This document shows positions 24,061 to 35,130 of a stretch of DNA of 64,000 nt, piece after piece; the first letter of the stretch is position 1; every line of letters starts with the position of its first letter. Under the pieces are notes generated by a model that was not told the DNA's origin, searched no databases, and was given only the letters and a program-made list of their open reading frames with translations. This DNA is from Cyclina sinensis. Taxonomy: Eukaryota; Mollusca; Bivalvia; Venerida; Veneridae. The translations under genes and the position numbers were made by a program. The stretch lies in the NCBI GenBank assembly GCA_012932295.1, contig JAAONU010000008.1, positions 37,810,949 through 37,874,948 of the forward strand. Direction: 5' to 3'.

Positions 24061-27000
24061 GTAAGTTTACTTTCATGGCATCTCGTTAAATAACTTATAA
24101 GATTTACAATAATTATTGGAACGATAATGATTATTTATAAATAAACTATTTGCTATGAAAACAGGTATTACGATTTTTGTGGAGAAATATTAGTTTGTTC
24201 AGGCAAATACGAATATTACAACGTTATTTAATCAGGAAAACTAACCCTTCGAGGGTGTTTTTTTTTCCTTCTTCTTTTGTTTTACAGTAAAACGCGATCA
24301 CATTGGACATTTAGCATCTTCGAAAGTATACAAAGCGTCAAATGTACACATCTATATGTAAAGAAGCAAGCGATGAAAATAATATCGAATTGTTTTGTAT
24401 TTATTAAAAAAAGAAATGGGTTTGTAATTTACAAACATAAATGTGCTGGATCTATTAAGTTTATGCTGTGCATGTCGGTTTTCTGGTAATGTTCAGTTTA
24501 CTCACAGAAAATGCCAGAATTTTCATTTTTTCATCAAAGAATACATTGAGATTTAAACTAATTCTATCACCTATTGTATTAAGATTGTTACTTTAAGTCT
24601 GTTTTCTTAACGTAAATTAAGCGGCTAAAGAAATACTATATCTTAAACACGTTCAAATAATTAATTTTATCAATTCATGTTTGTTTCAGGATCACCAAGA
24701 AGTCTTCTAACGCTTCTAGCTGTGTTGTTATCATGTATTCAGGGAGGTATGTACTACTTTTCTTTATCAAAATACGGTTTATTTATGTGCGTAAGAAGAA
24801 TACAGCTGATTTGTTATCTGCTGTACAGACACTACCTTGACCTAGATAACTGAATAAGGTTCAAGCACCGGTGCTAATCTAAGACGCACACGGTGTCATT
24901 CCTCTGTTGTCAATATTCAGTAAACTTGTTTAAACAAATTTTATTTTCTCCCGGTCTTGGGGTTACCTTTATTTATATCAAGTATTTAAACGTTTTTCTC
25001 TTGATAAAGTTAATGCCTATAAGCCGAACGAATCGAACATGTGTTTTGTCTATGCTTTCACAGGTCTAAAACACTATATTTCTCTTAAATACTTTCAGTT
25101 TCAACTTGTTTTGGGGCACTGAGTAATAAGTCTCATGACAGTACGCCTGTAACGTGTTAAAGTGTAAGATTTAGATTTACATAGTTATGATTCAGATTGC
25201 AGCTCCAGCAACATGAATGGCAGATACCTGGTGGCAAGCGGAGGCAGCCAGGGTGTGCCTTTTAATGACGACTATTCCAGCAAGGGTCACGAGTACTTTG
25301 ATGTGTACTCTCCAGAGATTGCCACACATTATGGTGAGGTCTTCTGGACAGATATGGGCAACAATCCAATCCCAAAGGAAATCATAGAAAGATTTAAAGG
25401 TGAACATTCTCAGTTGTCTTAAACAAACACTCGAAGAACTGAATGCAGTATCCGTTAAAATGCATAGCAAGATGCAAAATTCATAAATGAGGTTCAGATT
25501 ATTGAAGTAGAGAATATATGTTAGACAAATTTAATTCTTCCTTCACAGAAAAACTTCATTGTTAAGTAAACAATAAAAGCTGTACATTTACTATATACCT
25601 AGCGAAACTGCATACTTCTTGATTCAAATTAGACCCATCCCCGCCACACAAACACATACATACAACACTTCATTGTATTAAAAGAATGAAATGTTCCGAT
25701 CAGAATTTTGGTCATTAGCAGAATGTGTTGAATAAAGAAGACTTAAGAGTCATTTACCCGACTTTTACACATTTTGCATCTGTTGAAATGCGCACATTTT
25801 ACGTTGTTGCTTACTTCTCTTGGTACCGTTTTCAGGAAAGGTCTTGGCCATCACTGGATATGAACAAGACCAGGTCATGGTGACTCCTGTCGGTAAACCT
25901 GGGGTCAATCCCGAGGCTGATGTCTCTGTCCCGATCAACTGGGCATACAACCACCACTACATGGCCTGGATGACAGGTGATCATTCAGAAATGGTCCGGA
26001 TACCGAATCCAGATCCCAATGACGTAAGCGCGCACGGATCTCCTATGAAATGGATGGCTGTAGATAAGCCATCGGTTGGAGAACGTATAAACAGAAATAT
26101 ACCTACTAGTCAAATGTTTAGCGAAGGTAATGGGGGTGAATCAAGAAAAAGTTTCCATGGTTACCCTTCGGGCTATGCTCAGTTGATCGACTCGCCGAAC
26201 ATGTGGCACATTACGCCAATGCAGATAGATACCAGAAATAGAGATTGCGGGGTTACCCCAAAAGACGTCCACAACTGTACAAATCATGCAAATCCCGGAC
26301 CAGAACCGAAGCAAGCGAGATATGGACTTGGAATGCCTAAAAGTGGGTCACCGTATTCGGGCCTACTCGAATGTCCATGTAACACACGTTATGGGGGTGA
26401 CCCGGCTATTTACGGGGACACAAAGACAAAAACTGTGAGCCATCATTACACTTTAGTATCGCAATCATCCTGCAACACTGAAACTATAGAGAGTGACGTG
26501 GAATGCTTCAATTCCGCGGCAATGCTTGGAATACTGATCAGTAAAAATGTGACCATTTCTTCTCCTACAAGCTCTGTTCCACGCGGATGTTCTCTGACGT
26601 CATCCTCGGACGGAACATGGACGGTGACATACAGTAGATTTCAAAGCTCTGGACAATGCTCAACGTCAGTAATGAGAGTTGGTACTGTTAATTTTGATAT
26701 CGGTGTCTCGGTGGGCGTAGCTTTAAACAGTACAATGGCAATGATAACGATGACTGGTCCCGAAGATGTTTGGTTTGGAACTGGGTTTAACGCTTCACAC
26801 ATGGCGGACTCTCCGTACACTATTATTGTTAACTCCACCGGCGTGTATGAGCGGCAGATAGGTACCTGCGGTAGTGAAGCTGAACACTGTCCTGGAGATG
26901 CACTTGAAACAAGTGTACAAGTAATGTCTTCAAAAGTTGCAGATGGGAAAAGAACCATCATACTTGCAAGGGCTCTTAAGGGCAAATCGATGAAATATTA

Positions 27001-27946
27001 CACATTTGACACGTCTGTACAGTCTCAGATTCCAATGATTGCTGCAGTAGGATCGTCCCAACTGTTTGCTTATCACAAAAATCACAGCAACGGCATGCTA
27101 CCAATGCTCTCTAAAGATGGACCAAATTGCATATGTGACATGGGCAGCATTGGTACTCTATGTGAAACGAACGGAACTGGTTGTGACACTTTCACGAAAA
27201 ATTGTGTAGGACCACCTGCAGGAGACCTGCTCGTGCAGAGAAATCCAACATGTAACTCAAAGCAGTACGCTGGGGGACTACGTTGTTGTAAACACAAGAG
27301 AATTATGCTAGATGCGGATCAACCGATCAGACCGGAGCTACTTCGGTACCACATGAAATTTCGTTTCTGGTTCCAGGAATATGAGGTGAGCGGAGAACAA
27401 GTATCCCATTATAACCTTGACCGTATCTACTATCAGACGGAGGCTTGGGCTGGGGAATATGATATTCCACCTGCATTTGTTACACCAGGGAAACCAATTC
27501 CAGGCTATCCAAACTGGCCAGAGAAAACACCCACCCCTGGAACCACATGCACCGGTAACTGCCCAGATGGTGAAGACTGTGAGTGTGTTCACACTATAGT
27601 ATATAAATGGACAGTAAGCAACATACGGCTTATATATGCTGGTGGACACTGCCACGCGCCTGCTTGTATTTCAATGGAGCTTTACCGCAATGACACGGGT
27701 CACGAGATGGAGTTGTTGTGTCGACAAGTTCCGGTGTATGGACAAGGAAACATCACACAAAACAAATACGACGAACTTGGATACATCGCATTACCGCCTT
27801 GTCTATGGGGTAATGACCATGGGCTGAACCCTTCTGTGCTACTTCCACCAAATACCCCGCTGGTATCAATCAAGCACAACAGAAACACAAAAATGGGACA
27901 TTATGGTGAAATGGCGTCCTGGCAAATGCGAGGAACATCATTTTAG
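24045..27946 (+). CDS. Secreted DOMON / SURNod19-like protein, 4 exons, 795 aa
   Basis: Exons are 24045-24060, 24690-24746, 25196-25399 and 25836-27946. All introns are GT-AG and all junctions are phase 1, joining to 2388 nt with one stop (TAG at 27944). Residues 1-24 are a signal peptide (LLTLLAVLLSCIQG core). The mature N-terminal region has a His-His pair (132-133, NHHYMAW). A DOMON domain follows at about 347-502 (landmark MTGPEDVWFGTGFNA at 398-412), then a cysteine-rich linker (about 521-577, ending GGLRCC) and a C-terminal region resembling the SURNod19 (stress up-regulated Nod19) family: GHCHAPACISMELY at 696-709, GYIALPPCLWG at 741-751, GHYGEMASWQMRG at 780-792. There are about nine N-glycosylation sequons and no membrane segment. 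DOMON domains bind haem or sugars in other proteins. The His and Met pattern suggests a copper-monooxygenase relative, but that is inference. Substrate unknown. Confidence 0.8.
24690..24746 (+). CDS. DOMON gene exon 2 (signal peptide core)
   Basis: The 57 nt exon lies between a polypyrimidine acceptor (catgtttgtttcag) and donor G|GTATGT. It encodes SPRSLLTLLAVLLSCIQG, the hydrophobic core and probable cleavage site of the signal peptide. It is symmetrical (phase 1-1), so skipping it would keep the frame but lose the signal. Confidence 0.65.
25196..25399 (+). CDS. DOMON gene exon 3
   Basis: The 204 nt symmetrical exon (68 codons) has acceptor 'ttatgattcag' and donor AAA G|GTGAAC. It encodes residues 25-92, starting DCSSSNMNGRYLV and ending EIIERFK. 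An alternative acceptor six bases downstream ('gattgcag') would break the frame from exon 2, so the first was chosen. Confidence 0.75.
25836..27946 (+). CDS. DOMON gene exon 4 (bulk of protein)
   Basis: The 2111 nt terminal exon starts after the acceptor 'taccgttttcag' and holds residues 93-795, so the His-His region, DOMON domain, cysteine-rich linker and SURNod19-like C-terminus all lie in one exon. The open frame extends to 25820, but the first 16 bases are intron. GC content is visibly higher than in the flanks, as expected for constrained coding sequence. The short ORFs overlapping it in other frames (26641-27888) are shadows. Confidence 0.85.
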
Positions 27947-28465
27947 TTATTTTTATCTTCTTAGAAAAATGACATACAAGATCTGGGCAGAAAGGAAAAT
28001 AGATTCTTTTTTTTTATTTCGGCTTTACCTCATATTCTACCCGCTTTTTCTGATACAGACCAACATACGCTTATTTTCAAGGTGTTATCGCTTGGGTCTT
28101 TTTCAAATTGCTTTTATTTCCTAAAACTAGTTTCGTGCGAATTAGACGACCAAGTTTAAAAGCATTTAGCACATACTTAGTAAAACGATTGTAAGAGAAT
28201 ATTGGGAGCTGAAAAAGAATTTAGCATACTTCAAGAAAATTAAGCATCACATTTCGATTTAGATAAATATCCCACGTGCGTCACCTCAAAAGTAACATAC
28301 ATGTTTTTTAAGTAAATACATCTTTGTCTCGATTAAAAGTATTGTTATCTTAATTTGTCACACCTACTGCTTCAAAGGTAAGCATTTTATTTCACAAGAT
28401 ACTGTTCTTTTAAAATAAAAATCCATTTAAAGTTGAAGAAAATGAAACGAAACTAGCGGAAGTAC
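27947..28465 (+). other. 3' flank/UTR of DOMON gene
   Basis: AT-rich sequence after the stop. An AATAAA within 'ttttaaaataaaaatcc' near 28413 is a possible polyadenylation signal. No further exon is seen. Confidence 0.4.
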
Positions 28466-28549
28466 ACTGCTGGTACCACCTTTCCAGCTTACGTATATCA
28501 TGTCACCACTGCTGGTACCACCTTTCCAACTTACGTATATCATGTCACC
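28466..28549. repeat. 42 bp direct repeat, two copies
   Basis: 'actgctggtaccacctttcc' ... 'tatatcatgtcacc' is repeated head to tail (28466-28507 and 28508-28549) with one visible difference (agctt/aactt). Confidence 0.85.
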
Positions 28550-29179
28550 ACGGCGCGGTTAGCAGCCTAACCTGACATTCTTAATGTTATTTGATTGTGT
28601 ATTCTTTGTCTGGGACACAATTATTTTCCGAGGCCTTGAACCATTACATTAAAAACAACTATCATTAGAAATGGAAACCAATTTAAAGAAAAAAAACAAA
28701 CATCTGCTTTTCAGACGTTGCCCTGTGGTATTTGTTAACCGAGATATCATTTGCACTACTACATCATTAATTTGTTTACGCCATTATGGTTTTGTATAAA
28801 ATAAGTCAGAATGATACCACCAAGAAGAGATTTCCGAGTTCTAATGAGCAGGTCTAGTTTTGACGAATCATATTCTGTTGTTTTTATGTTCTGGCCAAGT
28901 AGATGATACCTTTTTCATCTTTTGCAAGGCAATTTTATCTGCACTTAGACACTAATGTAGTATTTAGTTTTTACTTTTTCCATTACTGTAAAATAGGATT
29001 TCACAAAGATATTTTTAAAGGATTCAGCTCTTACAAAAACTGGACGTCCAGAATTAGTACATGAAGTATAAGTAACACAAAATGCAGGAAGTAATAGTCC
29101 TAGTATAGTTAGAAAAACGTTCGTCCATTTTACTGAAGCTCGTCAAATGATAAGAGCATTAATTTTAAATAGTTGTACT
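28550..29179. other. Intergenic, no gene seen
   Basis: AT-rich, nothing recognisable. Confidence 0.55.
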
Positions 29180-29345
29180 GTGCCGCCATTGGATGTAATT
29201 ACAGTGTGCCGCCATTGGATGTAATTACAGTGTGCCGCCATTAGATGTAATTACACTGTGTCGCCATTGGATGTAATTACAGTGTGCCGCCATTGGATGT
29301 AATTACAGTGTGCCGCCATTGGATGTAATTACAGTGTGCCGCAGT
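29180..29345. repeat. 26 bp tandem repeat, ~6.5 copies
   Basis: The unit is 'gtgccgccattggatgtaat' + 'tacagt', with starts at 29180, 29206, 29232, 29258, 29284, 29310 and a degraded start at 29336. It is very homogeneous (one or two changes per unit), so recently expanded. Each unit contains CCATT and an ATTGG (inverse CCAAT) word. Confidence 0.9.
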
Positions 29346-30205
29346 TGGCTCTATTTACACTTATTTAACAAATGTAAACAAAATGTAAAAATACAGATAA
29401 AAATCGTTTTCAGTACGACATAATACTATTGAATTTCATAAAAGTAGGCGTTTTGACAAATTTTCCTTTTAAATAACCCTATATCTTTATCTTTTACAAA
29501 AGAAAAATGTTTGATTATTCACCAGTTCTGTTATTTTCTGTTTGACTTGGAAAATTTCCAGAAAGTACTGAGTACTTCTTACATAACCGATCATAATTGC
29601 GTTCTTACTGTTGAAGATGACACCAGGTTCCCATAAGTTTCAACGGGCGACAACAGCTAAGACTGTGAGTCTGGTACATGACACTGTTTTGTCAGCAATG
29701 CCACATTATTAACAACAATGTATTTCATCATTAAAGGCAAACCGATTTCCTGATTAATAGGTCGCTGGTTTAAATCTAACCAGGATTCTGAGACTTTGTA
29801 CATTCCACACTTCCGGCGAAAATACTTGTTCGAACCCAGGAACAAGTCATCAATGGAAACAAATTCCAAGATATTGTTTCCAAATCAACGTAAAAAGTTT
29901 TAAGCTTAAACAGAAAGTCGAATGTCCTAACAATATCTGGACTGCACTTTTTCTATTAGTAGCTCGAGAGGTATTACGTCTCAGATGATTGAATTAATGG
30001 TAGGTTAGTCCCTTTGATTACTGATACAAGAGTAAAAAGACAAAATCGAGACTGTGTTTATTCATTTATCATACAGAATTGTACGTCGTCCGCAAAACAT
30101 TGTCATAATTAGAAATAATACTGAAATAATGTTTCAGTATTTTTTTCCATTTGGTTTCTTATGCTTTGTTTCGATAATGCTGTATGATATGGATACCACT
30201 ATGTG
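29346..30205. other. Intergenic with weak tRNA-like word
   Basis: No convincing gene. 'ggtcgctggtttaaatctaa' followed by 'ccagg' near 29760 resembles a T-arm hairpin, and 'tgttcgaacccagg' near 29829 is B-box-like. Without an A box or acceptor stem I do not call a tRNA. The minus ORF 29657-29869 is a reading of this segment. Confidence 0.4.
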
Positions 30206-30848
30206 CGAAAACAACTGTTTATTAACTCTGTTTGAATGTTGCGGTATCGTGGGGCATTGTGGGTAATTTTCATCACCGGAAGAGCGTCTGATGATCTCAA
30301 CCATTCAACGTCGTTTTAGGTGTGAAACCGCCAGATAAGTTCCTTCTTTATTCTTTATAAAATTCAAAATGATACAGGGCTGTAAAATATAGTAAAACCT
30401 CTTTTAAATAGCTTTAACCTACATATTCTTGTAGATTTATATCTGTACTCATGAAAAATAGCAAGAAAACATAGGGGATGTTACAAACAAGAAAGACATT
30501 TCTGCTCAGGCGAAAACAACTGTTTATTAAATTAAAAACACATACGAAAGGGGGAGTAACTCTGTTTGAATGTTGCGGTATCGTGGGGCATTGTGGGTAA
30601 TTATCATCACCGGAAGAGCGTCTGATGATCTCAACCATTCAACGTCGTTTTAGGTGTGAAACCGCCAGATAAATTCCTTCTATATTCTATATAAAATTCA
30701 AAATGTTGACAGAGCTGTAAAACATAGTAAAACCTCTTTTAAATAGCTTTAACCTACATATTCTTGTATACTTATATCTGTACTCATTAAAAATAGCAAG
30801 AAAACATAGGGGGTGTTTGTTACAAACAAGAAAGATATTTCTGCTCAG
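30206..30848. repeat. Tandem duplication of a ~305-338 bp unit
   Basis: Copy A is 30206-30510 and copy B is 30511-30848. Both run from 'cgaaaacaactgtttatta' to 'tttctgctcagg'. Copy B has ~33 extra bases ('aaaaacacatacgaaagggg' region) near its start. Otherwise they differ by scattered substitutions. Each holds, on the minus strand, an ATG frame starting MVEIIRRSSGD and words resembling an ETS site (CTTCCGG) and a ZNF143/Staf core (ACCCACAATGC). The minus ORF 30414-30638 in copy B is 74 codons; copy A keeps the frame start but diverges after NRV. Confidence 0.8.
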
Positions 30849-31073
30849 GTTAATTTACCCATAAAATTAACAAAAACACATAAGCCAGTTTTCAGATTGG
30901 GGTATGTAAAGCAATTTCCTATTATGAATTCTATTCTGAATGTATATGAGCATAAAATTACTACCACACAATCAGAGTTAGTCAAGGAACATGATTCCAG
31001 CAAAAGAAATACTAGTGCACAGATTAGGGCAAAAATGTTAAAAACAGCCAAGAAAACTGAGAACTTTTTCTAG
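30849..31073 (+). CDS. Possible 3'-terminal exon, unknown protein
   Basis: A 74-codon open stretch follows an acceptor-like 'tatttctgctcag' and starts VNLPIKLTKTHKPVF. It ends KTAKKTENFF with TAG at 31071, and an AATAAA lies 160 bases later (31234-31239). The composition is lysine- and serine-rich, hydrophilic and unlike the AT-driven chance ORFs nearby. I do not recognise it, and I could not find a matching upstream exon. The acceptor is also the end of the duplicated unit at 30206-30848, so a duplication boundary may mimic a splice site. Confidence 0.3.
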   Translation, partial: VNLPIKLTKTHKPVFRLGYVKQFPIMNSILNVYEHKITTTQSELVKEHDSSKRNTSAQIRAKMLKTAKKTENFF

Positions 31074-31337
31074 CCGCTATTATGCGGGTACCATTTTATG
31101 AGCACAAAACAATGGATCTTACAAAACAACTAGACATTTTGAATTGACTTGAAAACCGACCAGTGCAGTGCATTAATGTTAAATGTAGTTAGTTTAAATA
31201 TGTACCAAGAAATGTAAGAAATAATGTTAACCTAATAAACTAGTTATTCCGAAATCTTATTTCGTTTCTTTCCATTATCAGTAACAACCAAGTTCTCTAC
31301 CACAAAAAATGATACACTACATTTCAAGATATTACTA

Positions 31338-31601
31338 CGGTGTCCTTTTCCCGCCAGTTATAATTTCGTCCTTTCACGGGCGCGAAGATACGACAACGCG
31401 ACATTTATTTCGCATCTTCGCCCTTTAGAAATCGCACTTTGGGTTTGCATAAACACGAAGTTTTAAAAATGCTAAGTCGATAATTATCGCCCAGTTTTCG
31501 TGTCTGTATGCGATTTCTGAAGGGCGAAGATTGGAAATAAATCTAGCGTTGTCGCATCTTCCATAAAAGGACGGTGTTTAACTGGCTGGCACGGGACACC
31601 G
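31338..31601. mobile_element. 264 bp MITE with ~100 bp inverted repeats, TA duplication
   Basis: It starts CGGTGTCC and ends GGACACCG and is flanked by TA (31336-31337, 31602-31603). The two arms (31338-31437 and 31503-31601) are diverged reverse complements sharing 'gcgacaacgc', 'catttatttcgcatcttc' and 'cttcgcccttTagaaatcgc'-type segments. TA duplication fits a Tc1/mariner-mobilised MITE. It has no coding capacity. Confidence 0.8.
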
Positions 31602-34489
31602 TATCTTACTGTTTGGTTCCTTTTTTTCTTGTAAGTTCATTTGTCAAAACAAGCCATTGGACGAACACGTTCTATTACAATTACTAAGCTATTTGTTACG
31701 TTATCTGCAGGAGTGAATATGAAGCAAAGGCAAGATTGTAATTGAATGCCGTGGGTAAAACAGTTTCAAAATTGCCTATTTGTTAATTTTATTTCCAGCT
31801 ATGACCCACTATTTGAAGCGCAGTGAGAAATTAAATAAATCTTTCACGTTATCTGCACAACAATTACTGATGATGTAGGAAATTCTTTTTTTAAAGGAAC
31901 CTTTGAGGAACATGGTTTCGCAATATATTACATTATATCGAGCAATTTTACCGTTTTTAAACATTTTTACATTGTTTGCTGTGAAAGGATAGATTATACG
32001 GAATCCTGTTCGGGCCACATAAAACATATCCTGTTTGACAGGCGAGATTTTGAAGAAAAAAATCCGTCGTCTTATAAATATGACGTTCGTTTTGAGGTCT
32101 GTAATCGAAAAGTGTAAATGTAATATAAACATGAATATCTTATCTCATTATTAATTGGAACGTCAGTTGCTAAATATGAACAAGTAAATCTGAAACAGCA
32201 GAACATCAGAGAGATAAAAAAAAAAACTACGATAGTCATAAATTGTACATGGGTGAATGGTCCTATCAAAATGAAAATGAAACAAGTGACCTAGTTACTG
32301 ACTTTATCTTGGCACTTTTGTTTGACCTTATATAACCCAGTTCACAACTTGATACCGAATCTGTGATGGCAAACATTATGACCTGTTTAAAGAAGTATAC
32401 TTGTAAATTTTTATATTCTGGTTTTTGACTGTGTTACCCTTTGAAACTGGCCTTTGAGCTCATGCAGAGAATTGTTTTTAACAATATTTATGTAGAGAAA
32501 AAATATGGCTTCTGGAATATTTGAAAAAGTCTTAAATGATTTAAGATGTTTTTCACTTGTATTCATCAACGTCGCAATAGCTAACTAGGATCATCTTGTG
32601 CTCAGGTAAGCTCAGGTAAGCCTATGTAAGCTTATAATTTCTGCACAGTTTTCCATGGCATGCTGAAGTCAACAGTTAATAAAAGCTAGAATTTAGATTC
32701 ATTAGGCCTGAGACATTCAGGGAAATTGGCAGTACAAATAAATTGCTTGATGTTTTGATTTATCGGGGATAAAGCTGACACTGCCAAACCACATCAACAC
32801 CCGGCAGGCAAGAAGACATTCTTCAGGCTTTATGTTAGGGGAAGCTTTATGAATATAAATTATGAAATTATAAAGAAAGATTCTATTTCCGTCTTCCACT
32901 GTTTTGTCTACACTTCTACAACTACGTTAGGACAAAAATAGAATCCTTGATCTCGAATGAAGACGTACTTTTTGTTCATGCAATAACAATTTGAACAAAT
33001 TGACAGCAAAACTGGTTCTTTACGTTTCGGAGTGTAAGCTATATATCTAAGATAAAAAGGTTTTCCAATAAGGCATACTGTCCATGTTCAGGAACAGTTG
33101 AAAGATAAGAAGACAAAGTTTTGACAGGTGTTAATTAAAAGAGAATCAGTTAACAAGTGAATTTAAAACTCCATATAGGTACTGGCATAGACTTAGACCT
33201 GACGCTTCTTCCTGGGCGTTTCTCCTATAAAAAAAGAAAGAGAAGAAGAATGATAAAACATAAAAAAAATCATATTTTACAATTTATTTAGATAAAGATA
33301 TAACCTTCGTCTGATGTTCTCAAGATAATAAATAATCATTAAATGTTAAATGTTGAAACCGATTCTGAATAAATAATGTATGAACTTGCCATCACGAGTT
33401 TAAATGTATAAATCAGACACGCACTTGGTTACCTTTGGAGCAAGAAGAATTAATTTGACACGAAAGGACACTTTTTATTTTTCTGCAATCCTGCATTGAT
33501 TGTTCTTGCAAAATAATGCTAACAGAAATTGTTTTTGCTAAAAACATGTAATGCTAAAACCACGATGCCGTTTTCTTAGGCAATTAAGCACATCTAAAAT
33601 TTAACAGATTTTAAAATATGGCTCCTGCCCTTTCCCATTAAAATCTGACATATTTTTACTTTCTCTTATTAGAATTGTCCGGTTGTGTTTTTCCCACGCC
33701 CCCACCACCCCCACCACACCTGCGTGTACTCTACTCAGTCTAAATCAGTCGTCTGCCAAATAATGAGGGTCACTGTCTGCATAGTTTCTTTTTTTCCAAA
33801 TACAAATTCAGAACGGAGGCTGCGATTTACTATAACAAATGGGGCAACGAAAAATTTGGTTCCGCTCCAAAAAGTAATAACATGAAAAATAAAGGTTCAT
33901 AGAGCTTTCCACTGAAATATATAGATTCATTGTATAGAATTGTACTGGATCATGTTTAAAAGAAAAAAAAGGCTGTATGCCTAATCCAACAAAACTATTA
34001 TATTGGAATGTTCCGGTCGGACTATTTAACACAGAGTTATGGCCCTTGAATAGTTATTCACATTTTTCCATGAAGTTGAAGATGAAAATTTAGTGTGTAC
34101 TTAAAAATGAATGACCAAACATGGCATTATTACTCCTGTCCGGTGGTTTGGCCAAAATTTCAAAAGAAAGAAACAAGAGTGTGTTATTCATCATCGAAAG
34201 GGTTATGCAAAATGAGGATGTTTCATGAAACTTTGATGTTGACTTCTATTTGCCATTGCTGTATCAAAAAATAACAGTCTTTACAAAAGTTAAAGATTTA
34301 AATATAAAACAGCTGTTTCTTAATGTTGTCCCATGATTTCCTGAGAATTGTATAAACTTCTTGCTTAAAGAAAGTTCGTTTTACCTACAAATGCTTCTGT
34401 TCGCAAATCCTCCTACATTTTGCATGCAATTTTCACCACACTTTCACATAATGATTTCATCATTTGATGCAGTGCATATCGTCAGGATA
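31602..34489. other. 2.9 kb intergenic, no gene seen
   Basis: AT-rich. ORFs 31809-32132, 32072-32269, 32717-32899, 33685-33885 and 33808-34032 have no domain character or splice support. 'gagttatggcccttga' words near 34035 mark the start of the repeat-rich stretch that follows. A short (GTAAGCTCAG)-like run lies near 32605. Confidence 0.5.
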
Positions 34490-35130
34490 TTGTGATGGCA
34501 TCCAAACTTTACAGGAATGATTAGTACCAAGTCTAGTTGTGCATATCATCGGCATTTTCCAGTTCAATTAATTTTGACAGAGTTATGGCCCTTTAATGAT
34601 TTTTGTTAACTTCTCTTATACTACTATTGCAGTTTGAATGAAATTTTACAGGACTGATCAATACCTCTAGTATCTAACAGGTTTTTTAGTTGAATGATGC
34701 TTGGCTGAGTTATGGCCCTTGATTAAAAAAAGGTGTTTTGGCCCGTTAATGATTTTTGTGTAGCCTGCTTCACAGTAGCTGCGACATATAACAAAGTAGC
34801 CGTTACATGCAGGGATCACTTCTCCATTGTCTGTCTGTCCAGACTTTACAAGAATGATCAGTACCAAGTTAAGTTGTGCAAATCGTCGGCATTTTCAAAT
34901 TTAGTGATTTTTGTCAGAGTAATGGCCCTTTAATGATTTTTATTTTTAAACTTTGTCTGCACTACTTCTCTTATACTACTGAAGCAATTTGAATGCAATG
35001 TTACAGGTTTGATCGGTACCTCAAGTACTTGGGCTTGTTTAACAGGTTTTCCGGTTAAATGATTTTTGGCCGAGTTATGGCCCTTGAATAAAAACTCTCG
35101 TTTTAGCAAACAATCTGTCCAATCACCCTT
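34490..35130. repeat. ~350 bp tandem duplication, diverged
   Basis: The segment 'caggaatgattagtaccaag' ... 'gagttatggccctttaatga' ... 'cttctcttatactact' ... 'ttatggcccttgaataaaa' occurs from about 34505 and again from about 34850, at a spacing of ~350 bp. The same 'gagttatggccct' word appears in other repeats of the window, so this is a widespread family. Non-coding. Confidence 0.6.

Noticed and set aside
25202..25202. Alternative acceptor 'gattgcag' for DOMON exon 3
   Set aside because: It would put the exon out of phase with exon 2; the upstream acceptor at 25195 keeps the frame.
26641..27888. Minus- and plus-strand ORFs overlapping the DOMON exon
   Set aside because: Shadow frames of a strongly supported coding exon.
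29752..29840. tRNA gene
   Set aside because: Only T-arm-like and B-box-like words are present; no acceptor stem, D arm or A box can be placed.
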